Shown here piece by piece: positions 20,786 through 31,198 of a stretch of 64,000 nt of DNA. The stretch comes from Pyropia haitanensis. Taxonomy: Eukaryota; Rhodophyta; Bangiophyceae; Bangiales; Bangiaceae. The stretch covers positions 682,001-746,000 of the forward strand of contig SDUX01000008.1 of the NCBI GenBank assembly GCA_008729055.1, read 5' to 3'. The notes under the pieces are model-generated. The model did no database searches. It saw only the letters and a list, made by a program, of their open reading frames with translations, and was not told where the DNA came from. Positions within the stretch are counted from its first letter, which is position 1; each line of letters opens with the position of its first letter. The translations under genes were made by a program, and so were the position numbers.

Positions 20786-22238
20786 TCAATCCAGCTGCGC
20801 AATCGCCTCGGCCCGCTTCCGTGCCTCTGCCTGCCGCCGCGTCAGCCGGACGGCGTCGACCATCACCTTGGCCACCTCCGCGCTCGTCCAGTAGCTCGTG
20901 TGGCTGGTCAGCGCCAGCCACATCTTGACCGCGTCGTACGACGTGTCCACCCCCGTGGGGAGCTCATAGTCGATGCGGCCGGGCACCACCCAGCTGTCAT
21001 CGTCCGCGCCATTCGCCGAGTGCAGCGGCGCGGGCGCGAGGCCGCCGCCGCGGCCGCCGCCGCCGCCGCCGCCGCGGCCGCCGCCGCCGCCACCGCCGCC
21101 GCCCTTGGCCGCCGCCCGCTTCGCGTCGGGGCTGCCCACGCCGCCGCCGCCGTCGCCGCCGGGACCGCGGCCGCCGCCGGCGCCGCCGACCCCCTCGCCA
21201 TGCCCCCCCCCCGGCCCGCCACCACCCCCACCGCCGCCGCCACCGCCGCCGCCGCGTTCCCCCCCCGCGCCACCCGCCAAGTCCTCCGCGTCCACGTCGT
21301 GCCGAGGCGCGGGGGGCGCGCCGAGCGCGGCGCGCGCGGGCGGCGCCGGCTCCGCCACGGGCACCGCCGCGAGCAGCGGCGGCGGCGGCGTGGCGAGGCC
21401 GGGCGGCAGCGGCGGCGCTGACGCGGCGCCGGCGAGGCGCGGCGCCCGCGGCCGCCGCGGCGGCGTTGCGGCCGTCGTGGCGGTCGGGCCCTTGGCGGCC
21501 GCCGCGGTGGCCGTCGACGCCTTGGCGGCAGCGGCGGCGGCGGAGTCGGCCGCCGCGGTCCCCGCCCCTGGCGACCGTGCCGGCCGGGGTGTCACAGGTG
21601 GGGTGCCTGCCGCCGCCGCCGGCACGTCCTCGGTCGACGGAGTGCGGCTGAACAGCTTGCCCAGCTTGGTGAGGGTGCTCGCCCAGGCGGCCTCGCCCGG
21701 GAAGGAGCCGCCGCCACCGCCGCCACCCACCAGCCCCGCAGCAGCGGCGGCGGCGGCAGACAGCGCCCCGCCCCCCCCCCCCCCCCTCCGCCGTCGGCGC
21801 CCCCCCCTCCCCCCCCGCCGCCACCACCACCACCCGCCGAGCCCGCCACACCCACCCCCCCCCCGGCCTTGAGCCAGCTCTTGTACACGGGCAGCCGCAC
21901 GGCGGGCGGGTCCGACGCAAAGTCCGGGCGGAGCCACGGCTCCACCCGAAACGCGAGCGGGTCCATCGGCGCGTACAGGTTGAAAAAGACCGGCGTGTCG
22001 CGGGAGAGCAGCACCTCAGACGCGACCGCGCCGTCCTCAAACTGGAGCGACAGGTAGCTACCCAGCGGGGAGCCCGCACAAAAGACGTGGTCAATGACCA
22101 GGCCGGGCGCCAGCCGGTGGCGGTGCTTCCAAAAAAGGCAAAAAATTATGGCCGAGCCGAGGGAGTGCGCAAAGATGGAGAAGCGCACGGGGGGGGGGGT
22201 CGGCCCGCCGCCGCCGCCACCGCCGCCGCTGCCGCCGC

Positions 22239-22269
<31 letters not shown>

Positions 22270-23057
22270 GCCGCCGACCCCCGCTGCGCCGCCGTCGGCT
22301 GCCGCCGCAGCGCCGGGGGTGCCCGCCGCGGCGGCAGCCGCGGGGCTGGTCGGGGACGTGTCCCCCCCCCCCCCCCCCCCTTCCCCCCACACGCGTACGC
22401 CGCGTACACCGCGTTGATCTGCCGCAGCACCTCCTCAATGATATATTCGTGCCAGCGCGGGCTCATAAACATCATCACATCGCCGGCCGACGAGAGGATG
22501 GCGCCCCGCAGCTGCTTGACCGCGTCTGGCGTAATCGACTCGACGGCGCGGCGCCAGCCCGCGTCGCCCGAGTGCAGCTTCGAGTGCCACTCGACCGGGT
22601 GGAACGCCACGTGCGCCGGCGCGTGCACGTCACGGGTGGCTCCGAGCACCTCGCCGACGAGGGTGGACATGTGCCGCGACGCGCGCGCCAGGGACATGAC
22701 AAACGGCGGGTTGTCCACCGACTGGTCGCCAATGCCGTGCACGATGAGGACGACGTGGTCGGCGGCGGCGTCGACGGTGATGCCGGTGGGGGTTGGCACG
22801 GGCGCCTCGGGGATGGCGGCCGACAGGGAGGGCGGCAGGGGGGTGGCGCCGGCGGCCGTGGCCGCCGCGCCGCCGGCGGGCTTGGAGGCCAACGCCGCCG
22901 CGGGGCGGCCGTCAGCCGACGCCGCCGTGGCCGCGACGGCCGTTGCCGCCGCGGCGGTCGCCAGTGGGTGGGAGGGCGACGTGCCGCCGTCAGGGTCAGA
23001 GGCCGAGGGGGTGGCAGAGGCCATCCCCACCGCCGCGGCGGCGGTGCCCTTCAACAT
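20786..23057 (-). CDS. DDHD-domain phospholipase A1-like protein (SGR2/PA-PLA1 family)
   Basis: Three frames are used in order. The first part (from about 23057) contains ADHVVLIVHGIGDQ and VAFHPVEWHSKLH. The second contains the lipase elbow FSIFAHSLGSAIIF (catalytic Ser in HSLGS), then VFCAGSPLG and FFNLYAPMDPLAFRVEPWL. The third contains GRIDYELPTGVDTSYDAVKM and ALTSHTSYWTSAEVAKV. Together these are the hallmarks of intracellular phosphatidic-acid-preferring phospholipase A1 proteins, including plant SGR2. The frame changes fall in C runs 22362-22380 and 21771-21786, each with the sign of one missing base. Long Gly/Ala tracts separate the blocks. The last residue of the DDHD quartet appears to be Glu (TSAEVA) instead of Asp. 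The ATG at 23057 is tentative; the family usually has a longer N terminus. Confidence 0.8.
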
Positions 23058-25212
23058 GGTCCCCAAAAGGGCAGCGCGGACGGAGCCGCCGGGAAGCGCC
23101 GAGCGGGGGGGTAGGGCGCCGTCGAGGAGCGCAGCGGGGGAGAGGGCAGTGGTGGGGGAGGCGGTGGAAACAGACGGGCGGGGCGGTCGGGCCGTCCAAC
23201 CCAAACGCAGCTACACGGGTGACTGCGGGCCCGCCCCCCCGCGGCGAGCGCCGCCGCGGCAAGCGCCGCAGCGGCAACCACGGCTCGGCGGCGCCCGCGC
23301 CGCCGCCTTCCTTCCCCCCCCGCCCGCCCGCCGCAGCAGCGGCAGCGCGGCGTGGGGTGCGCAGCCGGCAGGCCGACGGGAGCGGCGCGGCCACGCGGCG
23401 GGCACGCACCCGCAGCGGGGTCGGGGAGGGGGGCGGGGAGGGCGGCAGAGCGCTTCCACCCGCGGCGCCGCTGGTGGCGCGCGGCAGGCCGCGCGACGAC
23501 GGGGTGGGGCGGCGGCGGGCGGGGCGGGGGAGGAGCCGGCCACGGGCGCGCCGGCGCGGCGGGGGTCGTCGACGGCGGACGGCGGACGCGGGAGGGGGGC
23601 GGGAGGCGGCGGAGGGGCCGCTGGTTTGCAAAAGGTTTTGCACGAAACCTGGATGGGTTGCTCGTCATTTGAAATTAACTACAGTAGTTTAGTTACCAAT
23701 ATTTGACAAATACGTGCGCATACACGTGTACCGGAGGCTCACGCTGCGCCGCACTCGTCAGCCTTGACCTCTTGTTGCGCCGATGGGAACGGCTCGGCGA
23801 CTTGGCGGCCCCGGTCGTGTCGCGCCCGCCACGACCGTCGGCGCATGCTCATCAGGTCGCCCACCCTGCTGGGTTGCTGGCAGAGCCCTTCCTACCTGGA
23901 CGTGGGGCACTCCCCACGAGGCCCCTTGCTACCTCGCCCGTCTCCATCATCATGACGCCGCCCCCGCCCGTGTGCCGGTCCTGATCGCCGCCGCTGCCGT
24001 CGAATAATTTGACTGGCGGCACGGTGGGTGCACGCCCCGCCGGTGGGCCGCCCTCCTTCCCGCCCTACACCTCGCACCGCCTGGGGGAGGAGGGAGGGAG
24101 GGAGGGAGGGAGGGAGGGAGGGAGGGAGGGATAGGATGGGGCGCTTTCTCGCTTCCCCTCCCTTCCCCGCCCAAGAGAGAAGCGGATCAGGTATCGCCGC
24201 GGCCCGTCCTGGCGGCCGGGCGGCCGCCCCAATTCCGTGGCCGCCGCGCCGTCCTCACCGCCGCCGGCCGCGCCCGCCCGGACGGGGCGCCACGTGAGCG
24301 GCAGCGGCCTGCCGATGGCGGGGGCGGTTGCTCCGTCTTTGCGCTGCCGCCGCCGCCCCCCCCGTGCCCGCGCTCTTGACGGCGCTGGATGGGATGGCCT
24401 TGGCGGGGGCCGCGGGTGGTTCCTCGTAAGCAGGTGGGGGGGGGGGGGGGGGGGGGGGAGCGCACGTGGCCCCTTGCGTCGTCGGCGCTTGCTGCGGTGG
24501 CCGCCGCTGGCGGCTTTGGTGCCGGCAGTTTGCGTGCCCCCCTCCTCGCCGGCACGAGGTGCCGTGGCCACCCGTCGGTGTTCCACTGCTGGGCGGGCCC
24601 CCCCCCCGGCCTCGGAAGGTTGCACCGCCGCCCGCTTTGGCGAGCCGTCACCTCCCCTTTCTCCCTCTCGCGTTCCTGCCTGGCGATACTCGGAGCAGGC
24701 AAGGGGGGAGGCAGGGGGGGGTGGGGGGGGGGGGTTGGTTGTGGTTGCGAGCTCGAGCGGTAGCGGTGGACGGCTCTCACCGCACTGGCTGCCCGCCCGC
24801 CACCCTGCTCGTCGGGTGGGGCACCCCAGCGGGGGGGTGGGGCGGCGCGGGCTGTGGCGGCTGTGGCGACGCCCTGCCGCCTGGCCGGGGGGGGGGGGGG
24901 TGGCCGTGCCCGGTGCGCGGCGGCGTGTGCCCTCAAGGCTCGGCCGCCACGGCAGGGGGGCGGCACGCCAGCGCTTGCGGTCACGTCGCCCTGCGTGCGG
25001 ACCGCGAGCGCCGGCCATCCTCTTCCCCCCGGCAGACGTGGGTGGTCCGTGGTCGTCGCCAGCTCGTGCTCCAGCCGTTACCGGCACCGTGGAGCCCCCG
25101 CCCACCCGCCGCCCGTATCCCCCTCACACTGGCTGGGGTGGTCGACGGGAGCGCCTGGCGGGGACGACGGTGAGAGAGCGGGCGGGGGCGGGCGGGCGGG
25201 CGTGGGCGGACG
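23058..25212. promoter_or_regulatory. Divergent intergenic region (DDHD lipase / serine protease)
   Basis: This separates the two divergent genes. It contains an AT-rich patch at 23630-23710, a (GGGA)n array at 24090-24131 and several G runs of 8-18 bases (for example 24433-24458). ORFs covering it are Arg/Pro/Gly shadows. The real 5' ends of both genes could extend into it, since neither start codon is firmly placed. Confidence 0.4.
24090..24131 (+). repeat. (GGGA)n microsatellite with G-quadruplex potential
   Basis: About ten uninterrupted GGGA units lie in the space between two divergent genes. Four or more closely spaced GGG runs satisfy the usual G-quadruplex pattern, so a structural or regulatory role is possible. 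Simple slippage expansion explains it equally well. Confidence 0.8.
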
Positions 25213-27351
25213 ATGGCGGACGGACCGACGACGGGCGCCCGCCCGCCGGGTGGCTGCTGTGCCTGTTGTGGTGGGCCCAGCTGCGGCGGTGGTGGTGCGG
25301 CGCGCGCCGGACTTGTTGCCGTGGCTCGCGGCGACGGCGGTGGCGGCCGCGGCTGCTTCAGGCCTCGGACGAGGATACCCACCGTGGCGGGTGGCTGCGG
25401 CGGCGGCGGTGGCGGCGGCGGCGACGGCGGCGGCGGCGGTGGCGGCCGCCCCCGCCGGCCACCCCACCACCGTTTCGGATGGGGGGTGGGGCTCTCGGCA
25501 CGCGCCCTCGCGGTCAGCGCTCTCTCCCTGGTAGCGCTCGCCCGGCCTGATGGCGGCGGGCTCACCCCTGTGGCCGCGACACCCACGCTGGCTGTTCCCC
25601 CGCCATTGGCCCTACGAACAGGGGGCAGCGCCTCCTCTTCCCCACCACCTACCGGAACACCTCCGCCGTCGACGGTCGGTGCGTCGCCGACAATTGCCCC
25701 ATTAACGCCCGCCGTTGGTGCGAAGCAGCACACCAACGCGACGACGCTGGTTGCGGCAGCCTTCCCGCACGACACGTTTGCGCTCGTGGACGCCCCGCAC
25801 CCCCGCTTCCACCGCCGCGCCCGCTCGTTTGAGCCCGTCTCGCACCTCACCACCCTGTGCGCGTCGGCGGGCCAGACGGTCCTCGGCTCGGCCTCCGCAA
25901 CGTGCCCCTGCTATCTCTCCTCTGCGGTGGTGGACAGGGCGCCCGTGCCGGCCGGCCGATCCACCACCCCCGTCGCGGGCTACGACCCCGGCTGGCACGT
26001 GCTGCTCGTCGCCGACGCGGACTACCAGGCGTGGCGGGCGTCCAACCCGGTGGCGGGCGTGCTGCCCCGGTCGGTGGGCACTTACTCCCGGGCGGTGCCG
26101 CCCAACGGGCAGATACCCCGGGCGGATGTGCTCGTTGACACTGCCGGGGACTTTTGGCTGCTCTTTGCCCGCGCGGGCACCGAGGCGGCGTTGACCAACC
26201 GGGCGTGCCTTGACGAGGCGTCGTACGTGTTTGAGGCGGTCCCGACGCCCTGCCCAGTGCGGTCACAGCCGCAGGCCGCGGGGCGCGTTGCGGCTGTCGC
26301 GGGCGGGGGTGGGGCGGACGCCGCGCCCGGCAGTGGAGTGGTCCGCCGCAGCGGCGCGCCTGGCGGGGGCTTTAGCCCGCGCATTGTTGGCGGCCTGGAA
26401 GCGTCGACCGCCGAGGCGACGTTTATGGCGGCGCTCTTTGACGCCAACGACGTCTTTTTCTGTGGGGGCTCCCTCGTCGCAGCGCGCGGCTCGCTTATGG
26501 TCCTCACCGCCGCTCACTGTGCCGAGGTGCAGCCCACGGTGGTGCGGCTAGCAGCGCTGGCGCCTCGGCGAGCGGGCGCCAGCAAGGCCGCCGCGGGCGG
26601 CGGCATCGTCAGCGGCGCGACGCCCTACTCGGGCGGCCGCTACGCGGTGGCGCGCATCTTTATCCACCCGTTGTGGGACTCGATACGGCTCAAGCACGAC
26701 ATTGCGCTGCTGCAGCTGCACGACGTGGGCATCCGCGAGACGGCGGCCACGCTCACCGCGGCGGCCATCCCGCTGGCCACTCACAGCGGCGTCGTTGGCG
26801 ACGGCGATACACTCCGCACCGCCGGCTGGGGTGCGCGACGGGAGGAGTTTTCGTGGCTCCCCGCCGCGGGCAACACCCTCCAGTCGGTGGAGCTGGACGT
26901 GGTCGGCGCCGCCGCGTGCGGCCGCGCCTACCCCAACACCGTTGACGGCGTGCGTCAGCTGTGTGCGGGCGTTCCGGGCGGCGGCTGCGACAGCTGTCAG
27001 GGCGACAGTGGCGGGCCCGCGTACGTGTGGGCGACGGCCGCGGCGGCGGCGAATGGGAGTGACGCGGCCAAGGCGGCCGACGCGGGCGTCGGGCGGTGGG
27101 TGCAGGTCGGGCTCGTCTCGTTTGGCACGGGCTGCGCGCGGTCGGGCATGCCGGGCGTGTACACGTCGGTGGCGGCGTATGGGGAGTGGATCCACGACGG
27201 GACGGTGGTGGAGGACACGGTGCCGGCGAGCCTGTCCATGACCATCCTGGTGGTAGGCGGGGTCGGTGCCGCCGTTGCGTGCGTGCTCGTTGCAATTGTC
27301 GCGACGGTCGCGCTGCGGGGGAAGCGGGCGGCGGCGGTAGAGGGGGGCTAA
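25213..27351 (+). CDS. Membrane-tethered trypsin-like serine protease (S1 family)
   Basis: The 712-residue ORF has a low-complexity N terminus, then a hydrophobic stretch (LSARALAVSALSLVALA, about residues 98-114) that could be a signal peptide. An unrecognised beta-rich domain follows (about 175-360). A complete S1 domain starts at RIVGGLEAS: CGGSLV, VLTAAHC (catalytic His about 434), LKHDIALLQL (Asp about 496) and CDSCQGDSGGP (Ser about 599). The Asp six residues before the Ser (position 189 by chymotrypsin numbering) predicts cleavage after Lys/Arg. A C-terminal transmembrane helix (about 675-701) ends in a short basic RGKRAAA tail, so the protease domain should face the lumen or outside. 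Most S1 proteases are secreted, and C-terminal tethering is less common. The true start may lie in another exon or nearer the hydrophobic stretch. Confidence 0.85.
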   Translation: MADGPTTGARPPGGCCACCGGPSCGGGGAARAGLVAVARGDGGGGRGCFRPRTRIPTVAGGCGGGGGGGGDGGGGGGGRPRRPPHHRFGWGVGLSARALAVSALSLVALARPDGGGLTPVAATPTLAVPPPLALRTGGSASSSPPPTGTPPPSTVGASPTIAPLTPAVGAKQHTNATTLVAAAFPHDTFALVDAPHPRFHRRARSFEPVSHLTTLCASAGQTVLGSASATCPCYLSSAVVDRAPVPAGRSTTPVAGYDPGWHVLLVADADYQAWRASNPVAGVLPRSVGTYSRAVPPNGQIPRADVLVDTAGDFWLLFARAGTEAALTNRACLDEASYVFEAVPTPCPVRSQPQAAGRVAAVAGGGGADAAPGSGVVRRSGAPGGGFSPRIVGGLEASTAEATFMAALFDANDVFFCGGSLVAARGSLMVLTAAHCAEVQPTVVRLAALAPRRAGASKAAAGGGIVSGATPYSGGRYAVARIFIHPLWDSIRLKHDIALLQLHDVGIRETAATLTAAAIPLATHSGVVGDGDTLRTAGWGARREEFSWLPAAGNTLQSVELDVVGAAACGRAYPNTVDGVRQLCAGVPGGGCDSCQGDSGGPAYVWATAAAAANGSDAAKAADAGVGRWVQVGLVSFGTGCARSGMPGVYTSVAAYGEWIHDGTVVEDTVPASLSMTILVVGGVGAAVACVLVAIVATVALRGKRAAAVEGG

Positions 27352-28711
27352 ATCAATGGCGGGCGGAGGGGGGGGGAGGGCGGTCGGCAGGGGTAGGGCG
27401 GGGATTGTGAGGGTGGGGCAGGAACGGAACGGAGACTGGCCCGCTGCTGTTTCCTACACTGGCCCCAGCAGGTGCGTGCGGTCCTTTCAGTGTACCTGTC
27501 GCAAAGGCAGGGGGCGTGTCACGTCGTGGCGTGGCACGGACGGGCATGGTGAGTGACGGCGGGCGCGCTGGTCGTCTCCCGCGGCGGGGAGGGAAGAAGA
27601 GCGGTGCACGTCGCCGCCCGTGCGACGCCCGCGACTGGCGATGGGCGTCGAGCTTGGGGGGGGCGGGATGGCAGTCGCGGCTGCGGCTTTCCCCAACGTT
27701 GGCCAAGCGATGGGGACGGAAGCACGATTTGCACAGCCCGACCCTTCCGCGCGAGGGCCGCCCCCCAGCGGCAGCCGCACCCAGCCGGCCGGCTAGCCGG
27801 CGCCCCGCGCGGTAGAGGATGGGCGCCGCGGCGCCGTGCTCGCGGCGGCTGTGGCCGACCCCCGCCGTCTGACGCCGCTCTACGGCCGCCTCCCCTCCAC
27901 CGATGCTTCATCCCACCCCGCACTTCCCTTACCTGCCCCCCCTGCCCCGCCCCTGCCGCTGTCGTTCCCACCCGCCCACGTGCGGGGCGGCTGGGGGGGG
28001 GGGGACCCCCCACCATGCGCGGGCGCCGTCTGCCCTCTGCCCTGCTGCGCCCCCCTCCCCCCCCGCAGTGCGATGGGTGGGAGGTCGGCGGACGTCGCTT
28101 TTTCGCAACAGCGGTGCGGGGCAGGCGACTGTTGCTATGGCTACTAGCCTCAGTGGTGAGCGAGGGTGGTGTTTCTCGAGGGGGGGGGGGGGGAAGCACC
28201 GAGAGGGAGGGTTCCGAGAAGGGGAGGGGATCAGACCGCAGGGGCGCCCGTCAGAAGGGCGCCGGCACCGCCAGCGCCGCCGCCGCCACGCCGGTGCTGC
28301 CGACCAGCACGTCGCTGGCAGACGGCGGCGGCGCGGGTGAGGCAGGAGAGGCGCAGAATGCAGTGCTACGTGCAGGACGGGCGGGCGTGCGACTGGGCGA
28401 CCGGGGGCGGGACCAAAAATACGCACAAAAAAACCGAAGAAGCACCGCGTCGCTGTCGGCGGAGCGACGCGGCCGCCCACTGCGGGTCTATACACGCCTC
28501 CCCCTCCCCCCCCATCCCGCCACCCCGCCAGGCAGCCGACATACCCCCGTACGCGGCGCCGTCCCCACAGACCCCTACGACGGGCGCCACTCCCCCTGCA
28601 CCTCCCCAATCGCCGCACCATCCCCACAGCCCCCCTGGACCTACGCTCGAAGGAGCTATCCCCACAGACGTCTGGCGGGGTCCAGGACCCCTCCCCGCCC
28701 CCTGCTCCCCC
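27352..28711. other. Convergent intergenic region
   Basis: This lies between the stop codons of the protease gene (plus) and the giant gene (minus). Only Arg/Pro/Gly-rich shadow ORFs are present, with several G/C runs. It should contain both 3' UTRs. No gene is supported. Confidence 0.4.
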
Positions 28712-30769
28712 TCATCGCCCGGGCGACGACGCCCGCGTCGGCGACGGGGGCGCCACATACACCCCTACCTCCACCTCAGTAACCCGCCCCGCCGCAACCA
28801 GCGCCGCGACCGCCGCGGCGGCGACCTGCCGGCGGTTGGCCGGGTCCCCCCCCCCCCCCCCACCCCGCCCCCCCCTGCACCCCCTCCAGCACCACCCGCC
28901 GACCGGCCCGCTGTGCCGGCCGGCACGCCCACAGCGCGGAGGAGGGAGCGGAACGGCAGCGGCCCAGCGTCGCGGATCGCCCGCAGCACCGCCCCGCGCA
29001 TCGCGTCGGCGGGTGGCGACGGCGGCGGCGGCCGGCGCCCGGCTGGGGTCGCGCCAGGGGGAGTTGGGGGGGGGGGGGTGCCGCCGCGGGCGACCGACGC
29101 GGGGGGGCGTGCCCTGCAGCGCCGCCAGCGCGCGCGCCACCATCAACGAGGCTGGCGGCGAGTGGCCGGGCGGAGGCTCGCGGCGGTGAGAGGGCCCGCT
29201 ACCAGGGTGGTCGCTCCGGCCGCCGCTGTGGCCGCTGCTGCCGCTGCCACCACTGCTGCCGCTGCCACTACCGCAACCACCACTGCTGCGGCTGCCACCA
29301 CCGCCGCTGCCGCTGCCGCCGCTGCCGCCGCTGCCGCCACCGCCGCCGCCGTCAGAGCGGCGCGCCCCCGCAGCAGCAGTTGCGGCCGCCGGCCCGCCCC
29401 ACGGGGGGGGAGGAGCCGCCGCCGTCGCGGCGGCCACTCGGGTGCCGCCACCGCCGCCGCCGCGGCTGTGCGGTGCGGGCGCCGGCGGCGGAGCCGCCAC
29501 CGTCGGTGGTGAGCCGCGCCCGCCACCACCGTCGCCAGGGGTGGGCCGACAGCGTGTCACTGGGGCCACTGTTGACGCTGGGTGGGCTGACGCCGCCGCG
29601 CCGCCAACAGCGGGTGGCCGCGGCGGAGGCGGCGGCGGCGGTGGTGGCAACGACGACAGCGGCGGCGGCGGCGGTGGCAACGACGACAGCGGCGGCGGCG
29701 GCGGTGGCAACGACGATAGCGGCGGCGGCGGCGGTGGCAACGACGATAGCGGCGGCGGCGGCGGCGGCAGCGACGATAGCGGCGGCGGCCGTGGCGGTAG
29801 CGGCACCGCCGTCGCGGCGGCTGATGCGTGGCCGGTATGCCGCAGTGGCGGCCGCGGTGGCAGCAGCGCGGGAGCCCGACCTGGGGGGGGAAGGGGGTGG
29901 CACCGCTGCCGCGGTCCGCCACCACCCCCGCCGCCGCCCCACCGTTCACGTACGAGGTGCGCAAGGCGGTGGCAGCGACCGCCGCGTCGGCCGCCACAGC
30001 AGGAGCAGCGGCGGGCGTCCCCGACGCCGTGGGTGCAGGAACAGCCCCGCCCGCCACGCCGTCGGGCGGCCACCCCGGTTTACGGTACCCCCGGTGCGGA
30101 GGTGGTGGAGGCAGCGGCGACGGCGGCTGGCGCGGCGCGCCCGCGGCCGTCGTCATCGCTCCAGCCGCCGCCAAGTGCGGAAAGGTGGACGACGCCACGC
30201 CCGCCGCCGGCGCGGCCGTTGGCGGTAGCGGCGCCCCAGGGCCGCCGCCCGCGGGCACCAACGGTCGAGCCTGCTTCATTCGCGGCCGCCGGACAGGGGG
30301 CGGCGGCAGCGGCGCCAACGCGGCCACCGCACGGGCGCCTGCTCCTGCCGCGATCGACGCAGCGGTGGGGGCCGCCGGTGCCGCCGGTGCCGGTGCCGCC
30401 GCCACCGGCGCCGGCGCTGCCAGCGCCGCCGCCGCTGCGGCCGCCGCGGCCAGGGGGGACCACCCCGTCGGGCTGCCCGCCACCAGCCGCACCTGCGTGC
30501 CCTGCGGCTGGCGATCTGGCGGCGGGGGGAGCCGCCCCAGCGACGACGACGATACGGTGGCGGTGGGCGCCGCAGCTGGGGTCGCCGCCGCCGCCGGAAA
30601 CGCCACGGCCGCCGACGACGGGCCGGCGGCAGCTGGGGTGGTGGCCGGCGGCGGCACCAATGCCGGCGCAATTGGCGCGCCGTTCGCAAGGGACCCGCCC
30701 AGCGGCGGGTGCTGCTGCTGTTGCGGCGGCCGCGGCGGGTGCTGCTGCTGCGGCGGCGGCAGCAGTGGC

Positions 30770-30847
<78 letters not shown>

Positions 30848-31162
30848 AGCAAGGTGGACGCTCCGGGCTGTGGCGCGCCGCCGCCCGCCGCCAACTGCTG
30901 TGCAGGAGCGGCCACGCTCACGACCGGGGCGGCCGTCCCAGACAACGACGCCGGCGCCGGCGAAACACCAGCAAACGTCGCCGGCGCGGCGGCAGCGGGG
31001 GCGGCGGCAGCGGCGAGGGGTGCTCGGATGGACACGACGGCAGGCGGCGGCGGCAGCACCAGCACCGGCACCGACCCCGGTTCCTGTGCCAGCGGCAATT
31101 TTTTGCGGTGACGCCGGCGGGTAGGGGCGGGCGGCGGCGCCGTCACCACTGCCGGCAGCGGC

Positions 31163-31198
<36 letters not shown>

